From contig NC_013892.1 in assembly GCF_000027225.1 (NCBI RefSeq), positions 3,100,001 to 3,164,000 on the forward strand: DNA of 64,000 nt. Reading direction: 5' to 3'. The DNA is from Xenorhabdus bovienii SS-2004. GTDB lineage: Bacteria > Pseudomonadota > Gammaproteobacteria > Enterobacterales > Enterobacteriaceae. Position 1 is the stretch's first letter. Each line of letters begins with the position of its first letter. Below the pieces are notes generated by a model, which was not told the origin of the DNA, made no database searches, and worked only from the letters and a program-made list of their open reading frames with translations. Position numbers and translations under genes: made by a program. Shown piece after piece: positions 50,533-60,419 of the stretch.

Positions 50533-50612
50533 TGTCTAATAAATTTCAAGTTGCAGTACGGTAACGAATTCCCAAAGCATAGATATAGATAACAATGTGG
50601 CTAGAGTAAGTG
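50533..50612. repeat. Dispersed repeat, copy 2
   Basis: ATTTCAAGTTGCAGTACGGT, AACGAATTCCCAAAGCATAG and ATAACAATGTGGCT follow the same order as in copy 1 at 8684-8757, with scattered changes and small gaps. Low protein potential. Confidence 0.6.
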
Positions 50613-50993
50613 AAAGCTGTCATAATAAATTAAAATATCTTATTTATTCCAATATTTTTATTGCCAGTGAAATCAAAATACAGATTAATTCAAATTTCCT
50701 GCAATATTTCAAAAATCGACACATCAAAAAAAATAAAAAACAATTATATAACAGATATATATATCACTAATGCCACCTAAAATACGTTTTTATCATTACA
50801 TATTTACTTTCTTAAAAAAGATTAAAAATCAAATTGCAGTCACAAACATTACGCCATAATAAATGTCTATTTGATTAATAATTCTAAACAAGGGGTTGTC
50901 AACATATTTCAGTGTGCTAGGGTAGATATGTGAAAAAAATGATTCGGAGTAATAAAGAAAATATATCATTAACAAACGGAAAATATTTATTGC
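50613..50993. other. AT-rich upstream region of proU
   Basis: About 380 AT-rich bases without genes. In E. coli the proU promoter region is curved, AT-rich and silenced by H-NS, with relief at high osmolarity; the composition here would allow the same. The candidate promoter is listed separately. Confidence 0.4.
50896..50923 (+). promoter_or_regulatory. Candidate proU promoter
   Basis: TTGTCA (50896-50901) and TAGGGT (50918-50923) are 16 bases apart, about 70 bases before the proV start. The GC-containing -10 and short spacer are similar in kind to the osmotically controlled proU promoter of enteric bacteria. Assigned by eye. Confidence 0.45.
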
Positions 50994-52196
50994 ATGACAA
51001 TTAAACTCGAAGTTAGAAATCTATATAAAATATTCGGAGATCATCCAGAACCCGCATTTAAGTTATTAGAATCCGGTTTTAACAAGGAACAGATTTTTGA
51101 AAAAACCGGTCTGGCGATTGGAGTGCAAAATGCCAATCTGGCCATTGAAGAAGGCGAAGTATTTGTCATCATGGGGTTATCCGGTTCAGGTAAATCTACG
51201 CTGGTACGCCTTCTCAATCGTCTGATAGAACCCACCAGAGGTCAGGTTATCATTGATGGAAAAGATATTGCTGCTATTTCAGACACCCAACTGAGGGAGG
51301 TTCGCCGCAGTAAAATCAGTATGGTTTTCCAGTCATTTGCACTCATGCCCCATTTAAATGTTCTGGAAAATACCGCGTTTGGGATGGAACTTGCCGGTAT
51401 TCCCAAAAAAGAGCGTCACTACAAGGCACTTGAAACCTTGAAACAAGTGAATCTGGAAAACTATGCTCTGTCATATCCCGATGAGCTTTCCGGCGGTATG
51501 CAACAGCGTATCGGGTTAGCTAGAGCATTAGCCAATGATCCCGATATTCTGTTGATGGATGAAGCCTTCTCTGCTCTCGATCCTCTGATCCGCACCGAAA
51601 TGCAGGACGAAGTACTACGTCTGCAGGGCGAGCACCAGCGCACGATTATCTTTATTTCCCATGACTTGGATGAAGCAATGCGCATTGGTGATCGCATTGC
51701 GATCATGCAGGGGGGCATCATTGTACAAGTGGGTACACCTGATGAGATCCTGAATAATCCTGCCAATGATTACGTCAAAACGTTCTTCCGAGGTGTAGAT
51801 ATTAGCCATGTATTCTCAGCAAAAGATGTTGCTCGTCGTCGGCATGAAGCTCTGCTCCATATAGCCACAGGTTTTGGCCCTCGCTCGGCTCTGAAAGTTC
51901 TGGATGATGAAGACAGGAATTATGGATATCTGATCGAAAAAGGCCAAAAATTTATTGGCGTGGTTTCGGTCTGCTCTTTACAAAAAGCGCTGACAGAAAA
52001 GCAACCGATTGAATATGCCACGTTGAAAGAACCCGCCGCCGTCTCGGCTGATATGCCGCTGCATGAATTGATATCTATCGTGGCGCAATCCCCCTGTGCT
52101 GTTCCTGTTGTGGGTGATAATGACCGTTATTTAGGTGTCATTTCCAAAGGGATCCTGTTACAGGCTTTAGATAAGGAAACACCGAATGAGCAGTAA
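50994..52196 (+). CDS. proV: Glycine betaine/proline ABC transporter ATPase ProV
   Basis: ProV powers osmoprotectant uptake. The 400 residues (same as E. coli) have Walker [21 protein letters not shown], signature [15 protein letters not shown], Walker [14 protein letters not shown], and two C-terminal CBS domains (about 280-395) thought to sense ionic strength. The end overlaps proW by 11 bases. Confidence 0.97.
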   Translation: MTIKLEVRNLYKIFGDHPEPAFKLLESGFNKEQIFEKTGLAIGVQNANLAIEEGEVFVIMGLSGSGKSTLVRLLNRLIEPTRGQVIIDGKDIAAISDTQLREVRRSKISMVFQSFALMPHLNVLENTAFGMELAGIPKKERHYKALETLKQVNLENYALSYPDELSGGMQQRIGLARALANDPDILLMDEAFSALDPLIRTEMQDEVLRLQGEHQRTIIFISHDLDEAMRIGDRIAIMQGGIIVQVGTPDEILNNPANDYVKTFFRGVDISHVFSAKDVARRRHEALLHIATGFGPRSALKVLDDEDRNYGYLIEKGQKFIGVVSVCSLQKALTEKQPIEYATLKEPAAVSADMPLHELISIVAQSPCAVPVVGDNDRYLGVISKGILLQALDKETPNEQ

Positions 52197-53280
52197 AACC
52201 CTACAGACAGCATCTGATCAGGCAACCTTCAGTGATCCTTGGATCAATAGTGCCACAGTCGATCCATCATCAAATAATGATTGGCTGGATACTTCCGCAA
52301 CTGAGATTTCATCAGAACACTTCAATATTATGGCGCCTTTTCAGCATAAATTGATTCCGTTTGATTCATGGGTAACCCACGCTATTGACTGGCTCGTCCT
52401 GCATTTCCGGCCTATTTTTCAGGGTGTACGTATTCCGGTGGATTTTATCTTAACTGGGTTTGAACAGTTTCTGATTTCCATGCCTGCTCCCGTGACTATT
52501 CTGATTTTCGCACTGCTTGCGTGGCAGCTTACAGGAGCGGGAATGGGGGTCACTTCCTTCATTTCACTGATCCTGATCGGTGCTATTGGTGCATGGTCTG
52601 AAGCCATGATAACACTGGCACTGGTGCTCACGGCTCTGCTGTTCTGCATTCTCATTGGCTTACCGCTCGCTATCTGGCTAGCACACAATGAACGGGTTGC
52701 CCGAATTGTCCGCCCCTTGCTGGATGCAATGCAGACAACGCCAGCTTTTGTCTATCTCGTTCCTATTGTGATGTTGTTCGGCATCGGTAATGTGCCTGGG
52801 GTCATGGTCACGATCATTTTTGCCTTGCCGCCCATTGTTCGCCTGACAATTTTAGGGATCAAACAAGTTCCGGCAGATCTCATCGAGGCAGCCCAATCCT
52901 TTGGTGCAAGTCCACGCCAAATGTTGTTCAAAGTTCAGCTTCCCCTTGCTATGCCTACAATTATGGCCGGCGTGAATCAGACATTGATGTTGGCACTCTC
53001 CATGGTCGTCATTGCCTCCATGATAGCCGTTGGTGGTTTGGGGCAGATGGTATTGCGCGGAATTGGCCGTCTTGATATAGGGCTGGCAGCCGTTGGGGGC
53101 GCAGGAATTGTTATTCTTGCCATTATCCTTGATCGCCTGACCCAATCTCTAGGGAAAAACAACCGTGCCAGAGGAGGACTTTGGTATCACTCGGGGCCGA
53201 TAGGGCTGTTCATCACACTTTTTGCCCGAAAATGGGCACAAAAGTCCTCCTGTGACAATAACACTCAAACCGATAAATAA
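52186..53280 (+). CDS. proW: Glycine betaine/proline ABC transporter permease ProW
   Basis: The 364-residue inner-membrane permease (E. coli 354) has a long hydrophilic N-terminal extension of about 90 residues, typical for ProW, then the BPD_transp_1 domain with the coupling segment [20 protein letters not shown]. The start overlaps the proV end by 11 bases; proX starts 14 bases after the stop. Confidence 0.96.
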   Translation: MSSKTLQTASDQATFSDPWINSATVDPSSNNDWLDTSATEISSEHFNIMAPFQHKLIPFDSWVTHAIDWLVLHFRPIFQGVRIPVDFILTGFEQFLISMPAPVTILIFALLAWQLTGAGMGVTSFISLILIGAIGAWSEAMITLALVLTALLFCILIGLPLAIWLAHNERVARIVRPLLDAMQTTPAFVYLVPIVMLFGIGNVPGVMVTIIFALPPIVRLTILGIKQVPADLIEAAQSFGASPRQMLFKVQLPLAMPTIMAGVNQTLMLALSMVVIASMIAVGGLGQMVLRGIGRLDIGLAAVGGAGIVILAIILDRLTQSLGKNNRARGGLWYHSGPIGLFITLFARKWAQKSSCDNNTQTDK

Positions 53281-53294
53281 CGGAGGGAAACACT

Positions 53295-54329
53295 ATGCGT
53301 ATCATAACTCGGTGTAAAAAAATCATGAATAAGAATACGATCTTGGGATTAGCCCTGTCATCATTAGTGAGCATACCGCTATTTGCCTCTGAACTGCCCG
53401 GTCAGGGCATCAGTGTACAACCGCTTCAAAGCACCATCAGCGAAGAAACTTTCCAGACATTAATTGTCTGCAAGGTATTGGAAAAACTCGGCTATGACAT
53501 CAAACCCATCAAAGAAGTCGATTATAATGTTGCCTATGCTTCCATTGCCGCTGGTGACGCCACATTCATGGCCGTTAATTGGGTTCCCCTTCATAACTCG
53601 CAATACAAAGCCGCAGGTGGTGATAAAAAACTCTATCGCAAAGGAACATATGTTGAAAATGCTGTTCAAGGTTATTTGATTGATAAAAAAACGGCAGAAA
53701 AATATCGCATCACCAATATCGCACAACTGCAAGATCCCCAACTTGCTAAGTTGTTTGACAGCAATGGAGATGGTAAGGCAGATTTAACCGGTTGTAACCC
53801 CGGTTGGGGATGCGAAAAGGCAATTAACAGCCAACTAAAAGCCTATGGATTGGAGAATACCGTCGAACATAATCAAGGGAACTATGCTGCTATGATGGCT
53901 GATACAATCGCTCGCTATCGAGAAAGCAAACCTATCTTCTATTACACGTGGACACCTTACTGGGTCAGTGATGTACTGAAACTAGATACGGATGTGATAT
54001 GGCTACAGGTTCCCTTCTCTGCGCTCAATGATGACGAAGTGGTTGATACCCAATTGCCAAATGGCCGCAACTATGGTTTTCCTCCCAGTACTATGCATAT
54101 TGTGGCAAACAAGATCTGGGCAGAGAAAAACCCGGCGGCTGCAATGCTTTTTGCTGTTATAAAATTGCCAGTTGCTGATATCAACGCGCAAAATCTGCGC
54201 ATGCACAGAGATAAAGTTTCTGAAATCGATATTGAGCACCATGCTGAAGGTTGGCTCAGAGCACACCAGACAATCGTTGATGAATGGCTTGAGGCTGCCA
54301 GAAAAGCGACTGACCAAAAAACAAGCTAA
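53295..54329 (+). CDS. proX: Glycine betaine-binding periplasmic protein ProX
   Basis: ProX captures glycine betaine and proline betaine. The 344 residues start [18 protein letters not shown] with GGAGGG 9 bases upstream, followed by a signal peptide ending PLFAS-ELPG. The binding-site tryptophans are visible in [16 protein letters not shown] and YYTWTPYW, and the Cys pair GCNPGWGC is present. Last gene of proVWX. Confidence 0.97.
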   Translation: MRIITRCKKIMNKNTILGLALSSLVSIPLFASELPGQGISVQPLQSTISEETFQTLIVCKVLEKLGYDIKPIKEVDYNVAYASIAAGDATFMAVNWVPLHNSQYKAAGGDKKLYRKGTYVENAVQGYLIDKKTAEKYRITNIAQLQDPQLAKLFDSNGDGKADLTGCNPGWGCEKAINSQLKAYGLENTVEHNQGNYAAMMADTIARYRESKPIFYYTWTPYWVSDVLKLDTDVIWLQVPFSALNDDEVVDTQLPNGRNYGFPPSTMHIVANKIWAEKNPAAAMLFAVIKLPVADINAQNLRMHRDKVSEIDIEHHAEGWLRAHQTIVDEWLEAARKATDQKTS

Positions 54330-54521
54330 TCCTGAACTCTTAAAAAATAGTTGTAAATTCATTAACAAAAATTTATGGCTTTTATCTCCATACTGCTAAA
54401 AACCTATCAAAAACACGGGACTTAATAATATTAATTAAATAATTTATATATTTTATATTTTCACTTTCACCATATTTTGTTAATGTTGTTTCACCTATTA
54501 ACAAAAAAACTAGTCAGTTCC

Positions 54522-55313
54522 ATGCCAATACCTGATAAACCTGTGCCCGATATCCCAAAATCTGGTGCATCGATACCTGAGCCTCCCATTCCGAACAAAA
54601 TTTCTTCGTTCTCAGAAGGCATTATTGATAGCTTACCCATTGCCATTGGCTATATTCCCATCGCCTTCGCATTTGGCCTGAGTGCCGTGAAGCTGGGCTT
54701 TGCTCCCCTCGAAGCCATATTTTTTTCATGTGTCATTTATGCAGGGGCAAGCCAATTTGTCATCACCGCTTTGCTTAGTGCAGGTATGTCTTTGTGGGTT
54801 TCTGCTTTGACCGTCCTGGCGATGGATATCCGCCATATTCTATATGGCCCAGCTCTGCGTTATCGCATCAAACAAAAATTATCAGAAAAGAAAACTGCGA
54901 TCTGGGCTTTTGGTCTGACTGATGAGGTTTTTGCCGCAGCGACCGCTAAATTGATTAAAGACCAGCGTAGCTGGAGTGAAAACTGGATGGTCGCGATCGC
55001 TGTGTGTTCATGGCTATCTTGGGTACTCGGAACCGTAGCAGGCTCCCTACTGGGAAATGGTTATCTGGACTCATATCCAGCCGTTGAAGCCGCCATGACC
55101 TTTATGCTTCCAGCCCTGTTTTTAAGTTTTTTATTGGCATCTGTCAAAAAACAAAATAGCTACTGCGTTACTGCGTCTTTGGCGGGTGCGTTGATAGGTG
55201 TCACATACTTTTCCATCCCGATTGCCATTCTTGCGGGAATTTTGGGTGGTTGCCTGGCAGCACTTCTTCAATTTCACACCACACAGTTGAATAAGAATAA
55301 AACTGATGATTGA
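54522..55313 (+). CDS. ygaZ: Branched-chain amino acid exporter large subunit YgaZ (AzlC)
   Basis: With YgaH, this AzlC-family protein exports valine and related amino acids. I start at ATG 54522 (MPIPDKPVPDIPKSG; 263 residues, E. coli 245); an upstream start at 54477 is possible and neither RBS is clear. The first 25 residues are rich in proline (PIPDKPVPDIP, PEPPIPNK) and are not seen in E. coli. The core has about six spans with YAGASQFVITALL and MDIRHILYGPALR, GLTDEVFA. ygaH overlaps by 8 bases. Confidence 0.93.
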   Translation: MPIPDKPVPDIPKSGASIPEPPIPNKISSFSEGIIDSLPIAIGYIPIAFAFGLSAVKLGFAPLEAIFFSCVIYAGASQFVITALLSAGMSLWVSALTVLAMDIRHILYGPALRYRIKQKLSEKKTAIWAFGLTDEVFAAATAKLIKDQRSWSENWMVAIAVCSWLSWVLGTVAGSLLGNGYLDSYPAVEAAMTFMLPALFLSFLLASVKKQNSYCVTASLAGALIGVTYFSIPIAILAGILGGCLAALLQFHTTQLNKNKTDD

Positions 55314-55641
55314 TAATAGAATACTTCTAATCGGTATTGTTGTAGGGGTAGCCAATTTTTTATTCCGTTATCTACCCTTGCGCTTTGGTGTCAATCGCTC
55401 GCCTATGACCAAAGCGGGAAATACTGGGGTTGTACTGGATAGTATTGGTATTGCATCAATTTGTTCGCTCCTTATTGTTTCAGGTATTCCTGAAGTCATA
55501 CGCGAACATAATAAATTTTTTCCGACTTTGATCGGCAGCCTGACTATCTGTTTACTGTTCTATAAAACACGAAGTATCAGCATTGCCACACTGTCTGGAG
55601 CCACTGTTTTTGGATTAACATTCAAGGTATTTATGAATTAG
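55306..55641 (+). CDS. ygaH: Branched-chain amino acid exporter small subunit YgaH (AzlD)
   Basis: A 111-residue membrane protein equal in length to E. coli YgaH, with four short spans and the AzlD feature FLFRYLPLRFG. It overlaps ygaZ by 8 bases, so both subunits are co-translated. It precedes mprA as in E. coli. Confidence 0.93.
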   Translation: MIDNRILLIGIVVGVANFLFRYLPLRFGVNRSPMTKAGNTGVVLDSIGIASICSLLIVSGIPEVIREHNKFFPTLIGSLTICLLFYKTRSISIATLSGATVFGLTFKVFMN

Positions 55642-55770
55642 GTATCAATATCAAAAGAAATATGATGATAATAAATAACTACAATTGCTAAATTTAACTT
55701 TTAATATAGTATTTGTAGGGTTTTTAACAGAAGTTACTTTACCGGTTGAAACTAATAAGGTATCTAAACA

Positions 55771-56298
55771 ATGGAAAGTTCATTCACTCCCACTGAAGAG
55801 TTGCTTAATTGCCGTGTTACACAGCAAAAAGAGTTGAACAAAAGTTTGCCCTATCAAGAGATATTACTCACTCGCTTATCGATGCATGTCCAGGGTAAAT
55901 TACTGGAAAATCGTAATAACATGCTGAGAGCGCAAGGAATCAATGAAACCTTGTTTATGGCACTGATGATCCTGGATACCAAAGAAAGTCGTAGCATTCA
56001 GCCATCAGAACTTAGTGCTGCATTGGGTTCTTCCCGCACAAACGCAACTCGAATTGCTGATGAATTAGAAAAGCAAGGCTGGATAGAAAGAAAAGAGAGC
56101 CATAACGATCGTCGTTGCCTCCATCTTCATCTAACAGATAAAGGTACAGATTTCTTAAATAGTTTACTTCCACCTCAACATGACTGCCTGATTAAACTTT
56201 GGTCTGCGCTTGAACAGGAGGAACAAAAACAGTTAGAGAAATTGATGAGAAAATTATTGGCTCGATTGGATAATATCGGGGATTGTTTTAAAAAGTGA
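55771..56298 (+). CDS. mprA: MarR-family repressor MprA (EmrR)
   Basis: MprA represses emrAB and is released by hydrophobic drugs and uncouplers. The 175-residue protein (E. coli 176) has the winged helix [20 protein letters not shown] and the wing [19 protein letters not shown]. The gap to emrA is 242 bases and contains a strong inverted repeat, so emrA may have an additional control site. Confidence 0.95.
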   Translation: MESSFTPTEELLNCRVTQQKELNKSLPYQEILLTRLSMHVQGKLLENRNNMLRAQGINETLFMALMILDTKESRSIQPSELSAALGSSRTNATRIADELEKQGWIERKESHNDRRCLHLHLTDKGTDFLNSLLPPQHDCLIKLWSALEQEEQKQLEKLMRKLLARLDNIGDCFKK

Positions 56299-56446
56299 TT
56301 CTATTTGTACCGAACAGTTCGCATCAAGAAAAACGTGTTATGGCAACATGACCTAAAAAATCTTTTCTGCTAGCCTGTATCATCTGATACTTCATATGGC
56401 TGACTATTATCCTCAGATAATATTTGAATCCATGTAATTCACCCTT

Positions 56447-56474
56447 TCCAGTAGTGTAAATGCACACTACTGGA
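56447..56474. promoter_or_regulatory. Inverted repeat between mprA and emrA
   Basis: TCCAGTAGTGT/ACACTACTGGA is a perfect 11-bp inverted repeat with a 6-base centre AAATGC, 66 bases before the emrA start. No T run follows. It may be an operator or an attenuating hairpin between repressor and pump genes. Confidence 0.5.
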
Positions 56475-56540
56475 GGTGTGTTCTGTCTACAGTGGTTTTA
56501 AAAAACAGCAAGTTCAACAAGAAAAACACGGAGATTCGCC

Positions 56541-57719
56541 ATGAATATCAAAGAGGAAATAAAATCCCCGACAGCTACAGGCCGCAATAAGAAAAGACAG
56601 CGCCGAAATATAATCATATTACTGACTTTACTCTTTCTTATCCTTGGTGCCGCTTATACTGTTTATTGGTTCCTCGTTTTACGTCATCATCAGGAAACCG
56701 ACAATGCCTATGTGACAGGAAATCAGGTACAGGTCATGTCTCAGGTCACTGGCAGCGTGACTACCGTCTATTTTGACAATACCGATTTTGTAAAAAGCGG
56801 CAGTGTTCTCGTACAACTCAATCCCCTTGATGCTGAACTGGTACTGAAAAAAGCCGAAAATGAGTTAGCTATAGCCGTTCGAACTACCCACCAGCGCATA
56901 CTCGATAATCAACAATATCAAGCCGTCATCAACCTGAAAAAGATTGCTCTCAGCAAGGCACAAAACGATCTAAACCGCAGGGAAATACTCGGTATTAAGG
57001 AAGTCATTGGTAAAGAAGAGCTGCAACATACGCGTGAGAGTGTCGCGATTGCCAAAGCTGATCTGGATGTAGCAATCGCGCAGTACAACAGCAATCAGGC
57101 CACCATTCTGGATACTCCACTGGATAAACAACCTGCGGTAGAAAAAGCCGCTTCCGGGGTTCGTGATGCCTGGCTAGCCTTGCAGAGGACTAAAATTGTC
57201 AGTCCTGTTGATGGATATGTTTCTCGGCGTCATGTTCAGGTAGGCTCCCGCATTAATTCAGGAACACCTTTAATGGTCATCGTCCCTGCCAGCAACATGT
57301 GGATTGAAGCCAATTTCAAGGAAACCCAACTCGCCACCATGCGTATCGGGCAGCCAGTAAAAATCATCAGCGATTTTTACAATGATGGTGTCGTGTATAC
57401 TGGCAAAGTAGCAGGCCTTGATATGGGAACCGGTAGTGCGTTTTCTCTATTACCCGCCCAAAACGCCAGCGGTAACTGGATTAAGGTTGTTCAACGCTTG
57501 CCTGTCCGTATTGAGCTGGATCCTGAGCAATTAAAGCAGTATCCCCTGCGTATTGGGTTATCGACAAAAGTCACAGTAGATACAGCAGATACCCGTAAAA
57601 TGACACTGGCAACCTCTGAACGCCATCATCCCGCTTATCACACGAATGCACTGACGATCGATATGGCTCCTGCCAATAAAATAATTAATGACGTCATTAA
57701 TAGTCATTCAAGAAATTAG
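56541..57719 (+). CDS. emrA: Multidrug efflux adaptor EmrA
   Basis: EmrA is the periplasmic adaptor linking EmrB to TolC. The 392 residues (E. coli 390) start MNIKEEIKSPTATG with GGAG upstream; one N-terminal anchor (IIILLTLLFLILGAAYTVYW), a lipoyl/barrel-sandwich part (ETDNAYVTGNQVQVMSQVTG, ...VDGYVSRRHVQVGSRI) split by a coiled-coil hairpin (about 110-215), and a beta-barrel (WIEANFKETQLATMRIGQPV). emrB follows after 15 bases. Confidence 0.96.
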   Translation: MNIKEEIKSPTATGRNKKRQRRNIIILLTLLFLILGAAYTVYWFLVLRHHQETDNAYVTGNQVQVMSQVTGSVTTVYFDNTDFVKSGSVLVQLNPLDAELVLKKAENELAIAVRTTHQRILDNQQYQAVINLKKIALSKAQNDLNRREILGIKEVIGKEELQHTRESVAIAKADLDVAIAQYNSNQATILDTPLDKQPAVEKAASGVRDAWLALQRTKIVSPVDGYVSRRHVQVGSRINSGTPLMVIVPASNMWIEANFKETQLATMRIGQPVKIISDFYNDGVVYTGKVAGLDMGTGSAFSLLPAQNASGNWIKVVQRLPVRIELDPEQLKQYPLRIGLSTKVTVDTADTRKMTLATSERHHPAYHTNALTIDMAPANKIINDVINSHSRN

Positions 57720-57734
57720 TTTTAAGGGGACGTT

Positions 57735-59276
57735 ATGGTGACACGAGAACCACTTACAGGCGCTAAATTGGCGCTACTGACCATTTCCCTTGCAATGGCT
57801 ACTTTCATGTTGGTTCTGGACTCCACAATTGCCAATGTCGCCATACCGACGATTGCGGGCAATCTGGGGGCATCAAACTCACAGGGAATATGGGTCATTA
57901 CCTCCTTTGGTGTTGCAAATGCAATCTCCATTCCTATTACCGGCTGGTTAGCAAAGCGCATTGGCGAGGTCAAGCTGTTCATTTGGTCTACAGCACTCTT
58001 TACTTTCTCCTCATGGCTATGTGGTATCTCCAACAGTTTGGAAGTACTAATTTTCTTTCGCGTTATCCAAGGAGTGGTCGCAGGGCCGATAATTCCGCTT
58101 TGTCAAAGCCTGTTATTGAATAATTATTCTCCTGCCAAACGAAATATGGCACTGGCACTCTGGTCTGTGGTGATCATTGTTGCGCCGATTTGTGGCCCGA
58201 TTCTGGGGGGATATATCAGTGATAATTACCACTGGGGATGGATTTTCTTTATTAACATTCCCCTTGGAATCGCCATTATCTTTGTCGCAAGACACACACT
58301 GCGGAACAGGGAAACTAAAACAGAAATCCACGCCATAGATACTGTCGGATTAGTACTGTTGATCCTTGGGATTGGTTGCCTGCAAATCATGCTTGACCAA
58401 GGAAAAGAACTTGATTGGTTCAACTCCACTGAAATTATTGTTCTTACCGTGATCGCCGTTGTCTCATTAACCATTCTAATTGTCTGGGAACTCACTGACG
58501 ATCATCCCATTATCGATCTATCACTGTTTAAAGAGCGTAACTTCACCATTGGTACACTGTGCCTCAGCCTTGCTTTCATGTTTTACTTTGGCACGATAGT
58601 CTTGTTGCCACAGCTATTACAGGAAGTCTTCGGTTATACCGCGACATGGGCAGGTTTAGCTGCCGCACCAATCGGATTGATGCCTTTACTGCTCTCACCG
58701 CTCATTGGAAAGTATGGCCATAAGATCGACATGCGTTATATCGTGACAGCCAGTTTCATTATTTACACTGTTTGTTTCTATTGGCGGGCATATACATTTG
58801 AGCCAGGCATGAATTTTGCCGCGATTGCATGGCCTCAGTTTTTTCAGGGATTTGCCATGGCTTGCTTCTTCATGCCTCTGACCACGATCACTTTGTCAGG
58901 TTTACCACCGGAACGTATGGCGTCAGCTTCCAGCCTGTCCAACTTTATCCGCATATTGTCAGGTTCAATCGGAGCCTCCATTACAACTACGATATGGACA
59001 CAACGTGAAGCTATGCATCACTCCTATTTTACAGAGCATATCAATCCGTATGATTCTAATTATCAGCAAACGTATCAGCAGTTGACGCAGTTGGGCATGA
59101 ATGATCAGCAAATTTCAGCTTATCTGGCAAAGCAGATCACTCATCAAGGGTTAATTATCTCTGCCAACGAAATTTTTTGGCTTGCGGCGGGAGTATTTTT
59201 GGTTTTGGTGCTACTGGTATGGATGGCAAAACCCCCATTTAGCGTAGGAAGCAAAGATAGCGGAGGCGCACATTAG
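57735..59276 (+). CDS. emrB: Multidrug efflux MFS transporter EmrB
   Basis: EmrB is a 14-span DHA2 major facilitator exporter of hydrophobic compounds such as CCCP and nalidixic acid. The 513 residues (E. coli 512) show motif D1 LDSTIANVAIPTIAG in span 1, motif A-like GWLAKRIGEVKLF, and motif C in VVIIVAPICGPILGGYI. RBS AAGGGGA is 7 bases upstream. Confidence 0.96.
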   Translation: MVTREPLTGAKLALLTISLAMATFMLVLDSTIANVAIPTIAGNLGASNSQGIWVITSFGVANAISIPITGWLAKRIGEVKLFIWSTALFTFSSWLCGISNSLEVLIFFRVIQGVVAGPIIPLCQSLLLNNYSPAKRNMALALWSVVIIVAPICGPILGGYISDNYHWGWIFFINIPLGIAIIFVARHTLRNRETKTEIHAIDTVGLVLLILGIGCLQIMLDQGKELDWFNSTEIIVLTVIAVVSLTILIVWELTDDHPIIDLSLFKERNFTIGTLCLSLAFMFYFGTIVLLPQLLQEVFGYTATWAGLAAAPIGLMPLLLSPLIGKYGHKIDMRYIVTASFIIYTVCFYWRAYTFEPGMNFAAIAWPQFFQGFAMACFFMPLTTITLSGLPPERMASASSLSNFIRILSGSIGASITTTIWTQREAMHHSYFTEHINPYDSNYQQTYQQLTQLGMNDQQISAYLAKQITHQGLIISANEIFWLAAGVFLVLVLLVWMAKPPFSVGSKDSGGAH

Positions 59277-59319
59277 GACTATTCATCTTTAATCTATCTG
59301 TTTAGATCGACTACTTATC

Positions 59320-59341
59320 AACGGGAGTGAATGCTCCCGTT
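59320..59341. terminator. Hairpin between emrB and the qnr-like gene
   Basis: AACGGGAG/CTCCCGTT, loop TGAATG, between convergent genes. T runs on both sides are poor, so it is a weak bidirectional terminator candidate. Confidence 0.5.
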
Positions 59342-59372
59342 CAATTAAGCTCAGAATTTAATTCATCATCCC

Positions 59373-60020
59373 TTAATCCATTACCACAATACCAATTCGT
59401 TCTAACAGTTCTGCGACCTGATAAGACTCTAATTTAACGCCTTTCAAATCAACTTTCCGAATATCAAGCTCACCCAGTGTAGAATTGGTCAGATCACAAT
59501 AAGTAAAGTCGGCCGCATTCCAATCAAAAGAGATAAATTCACCACCGGAAAGATCGGAACCACTGAGCCTCGCTCCCAGAATATGGGTTTCATGCCAGCG
59601 GTTTTCCCATAATTCACATTTTTCAAGAATAACATCCGCAAAGTTTGTGTAACTTAAGTTACTTTTGGTGATATAAGCAGAGCAGAACTGGATGTTGGCA
59701 CTCACCCTATTCATAAAACTGGCACCCCGAAAATCAGCGCCTTGAAGCCTGCACCCGCAAATCTCTATACCAAGGGCATTAATATACCTGAAGTCTGCCA
59801 TGGACAAATCACAGTTTTTGAAACTAGCCTCTTTCAGCATAGCGTGTTTGAAATTACAGCCCAGATAACTTGTTGGCTCATAAAACTAGCAATCGATAAA
59901 CTGAGTATCTCTCAAATCGCTACTCGAAAAGTCGCAATTTAAAAACTTACTGTTTTTAATAATTTCCCCACGAAATTGGTCACGTTCGATTTTCTCTTCA
60001 TATAATTCAAGTCCTTGCAT
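59373..60020 (-). pseudogene. qnr: Qnr-family pentapeptide repeat protein gene with an amber stop at codon 45
   Basis: From ATG 60020 (RBS GGAG) the frame reads MQGLELYEEKIERDQFRGEI and continues FLNCDFSSSDLRDTQFIDC, then TAG at 59888-59886, then FYEPTSYLGCNFKHAMLKEA and through to IGIVVMD at 59373: 215 codons, the length of Qnr proteins (about 214-218). Family landmarks are close to QnrB: KNCDLSMADFRY, GADFRGASFMN, FCSAYITKSNLSY, LEKCELWENRW, GSDLSGGEF and DLTNSTLGELDIRKVDLKGV. Qnr proteins mimic DNA and protect gyrase from quinolones. The TAG is where Gln stands in Qnr (FIDCQFY-like), a single C-to-T change. Everything else appears intact. Confidence 0.88.
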
Positions 60021-60318
60021 AATAACTCCAACTGTTGAGGCAGAACTGTTCTTAGCAGAGATCTTGAAGCATTCGTACTGATGTGTCTACCCGATGGCTA
60101 TAAAAATTCTGTTAACTTAATTATTCATCATAAAATTAAATCATAATAAAATAGTATTTTTATAAAATCATCTCATTATACATTAGATAAATTAGCGTAT
60201 ATTTTAATATAACTTATCTATTATTAAACTTAACCACTCTATTCAAAGTAAATTGCATGGTGGTTTTTCAGTATAGATTATTTAACTAAATAAAATTTAG
60301 AGATATGAACATATAATA
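60021..60318. other. AT-rich intergenic region
   Basis: Between the qnr-like gene and the siderophore operon end; strongly AT-rich, without gene-like frames. It should contain the promoter of the qnr-like gene on the minus strand near 60021-60120. Nothing else is recognised. Confidence 0.4.
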
Positions 60319-60389
60319 AAACCTCATCATAATTATCTGTCTCTTGAGTCAAACTTATAATCAAGAGACAGTCGTGGCTGATGAGGTTT
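60319..60389 (-). terminator. Nested hairpin terminator of the siderophore operon
   Basis: Two nested perfect stems: outer AAACCTCATCA (60319-60329) with TGATGAGGTTT (60379-60389), and inner CTGTCTCTTGA (60337-60347) with TCAAGAGACAG (60361-60371). On the minus strand the structure follows the synthetase gene by 30 bases and runs into TTTATTATAT. Confidence 0.7.
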
Positions 60390-60419
60390 AAATCGTTTCA
60401 GATACAGATAAGTTGATAA

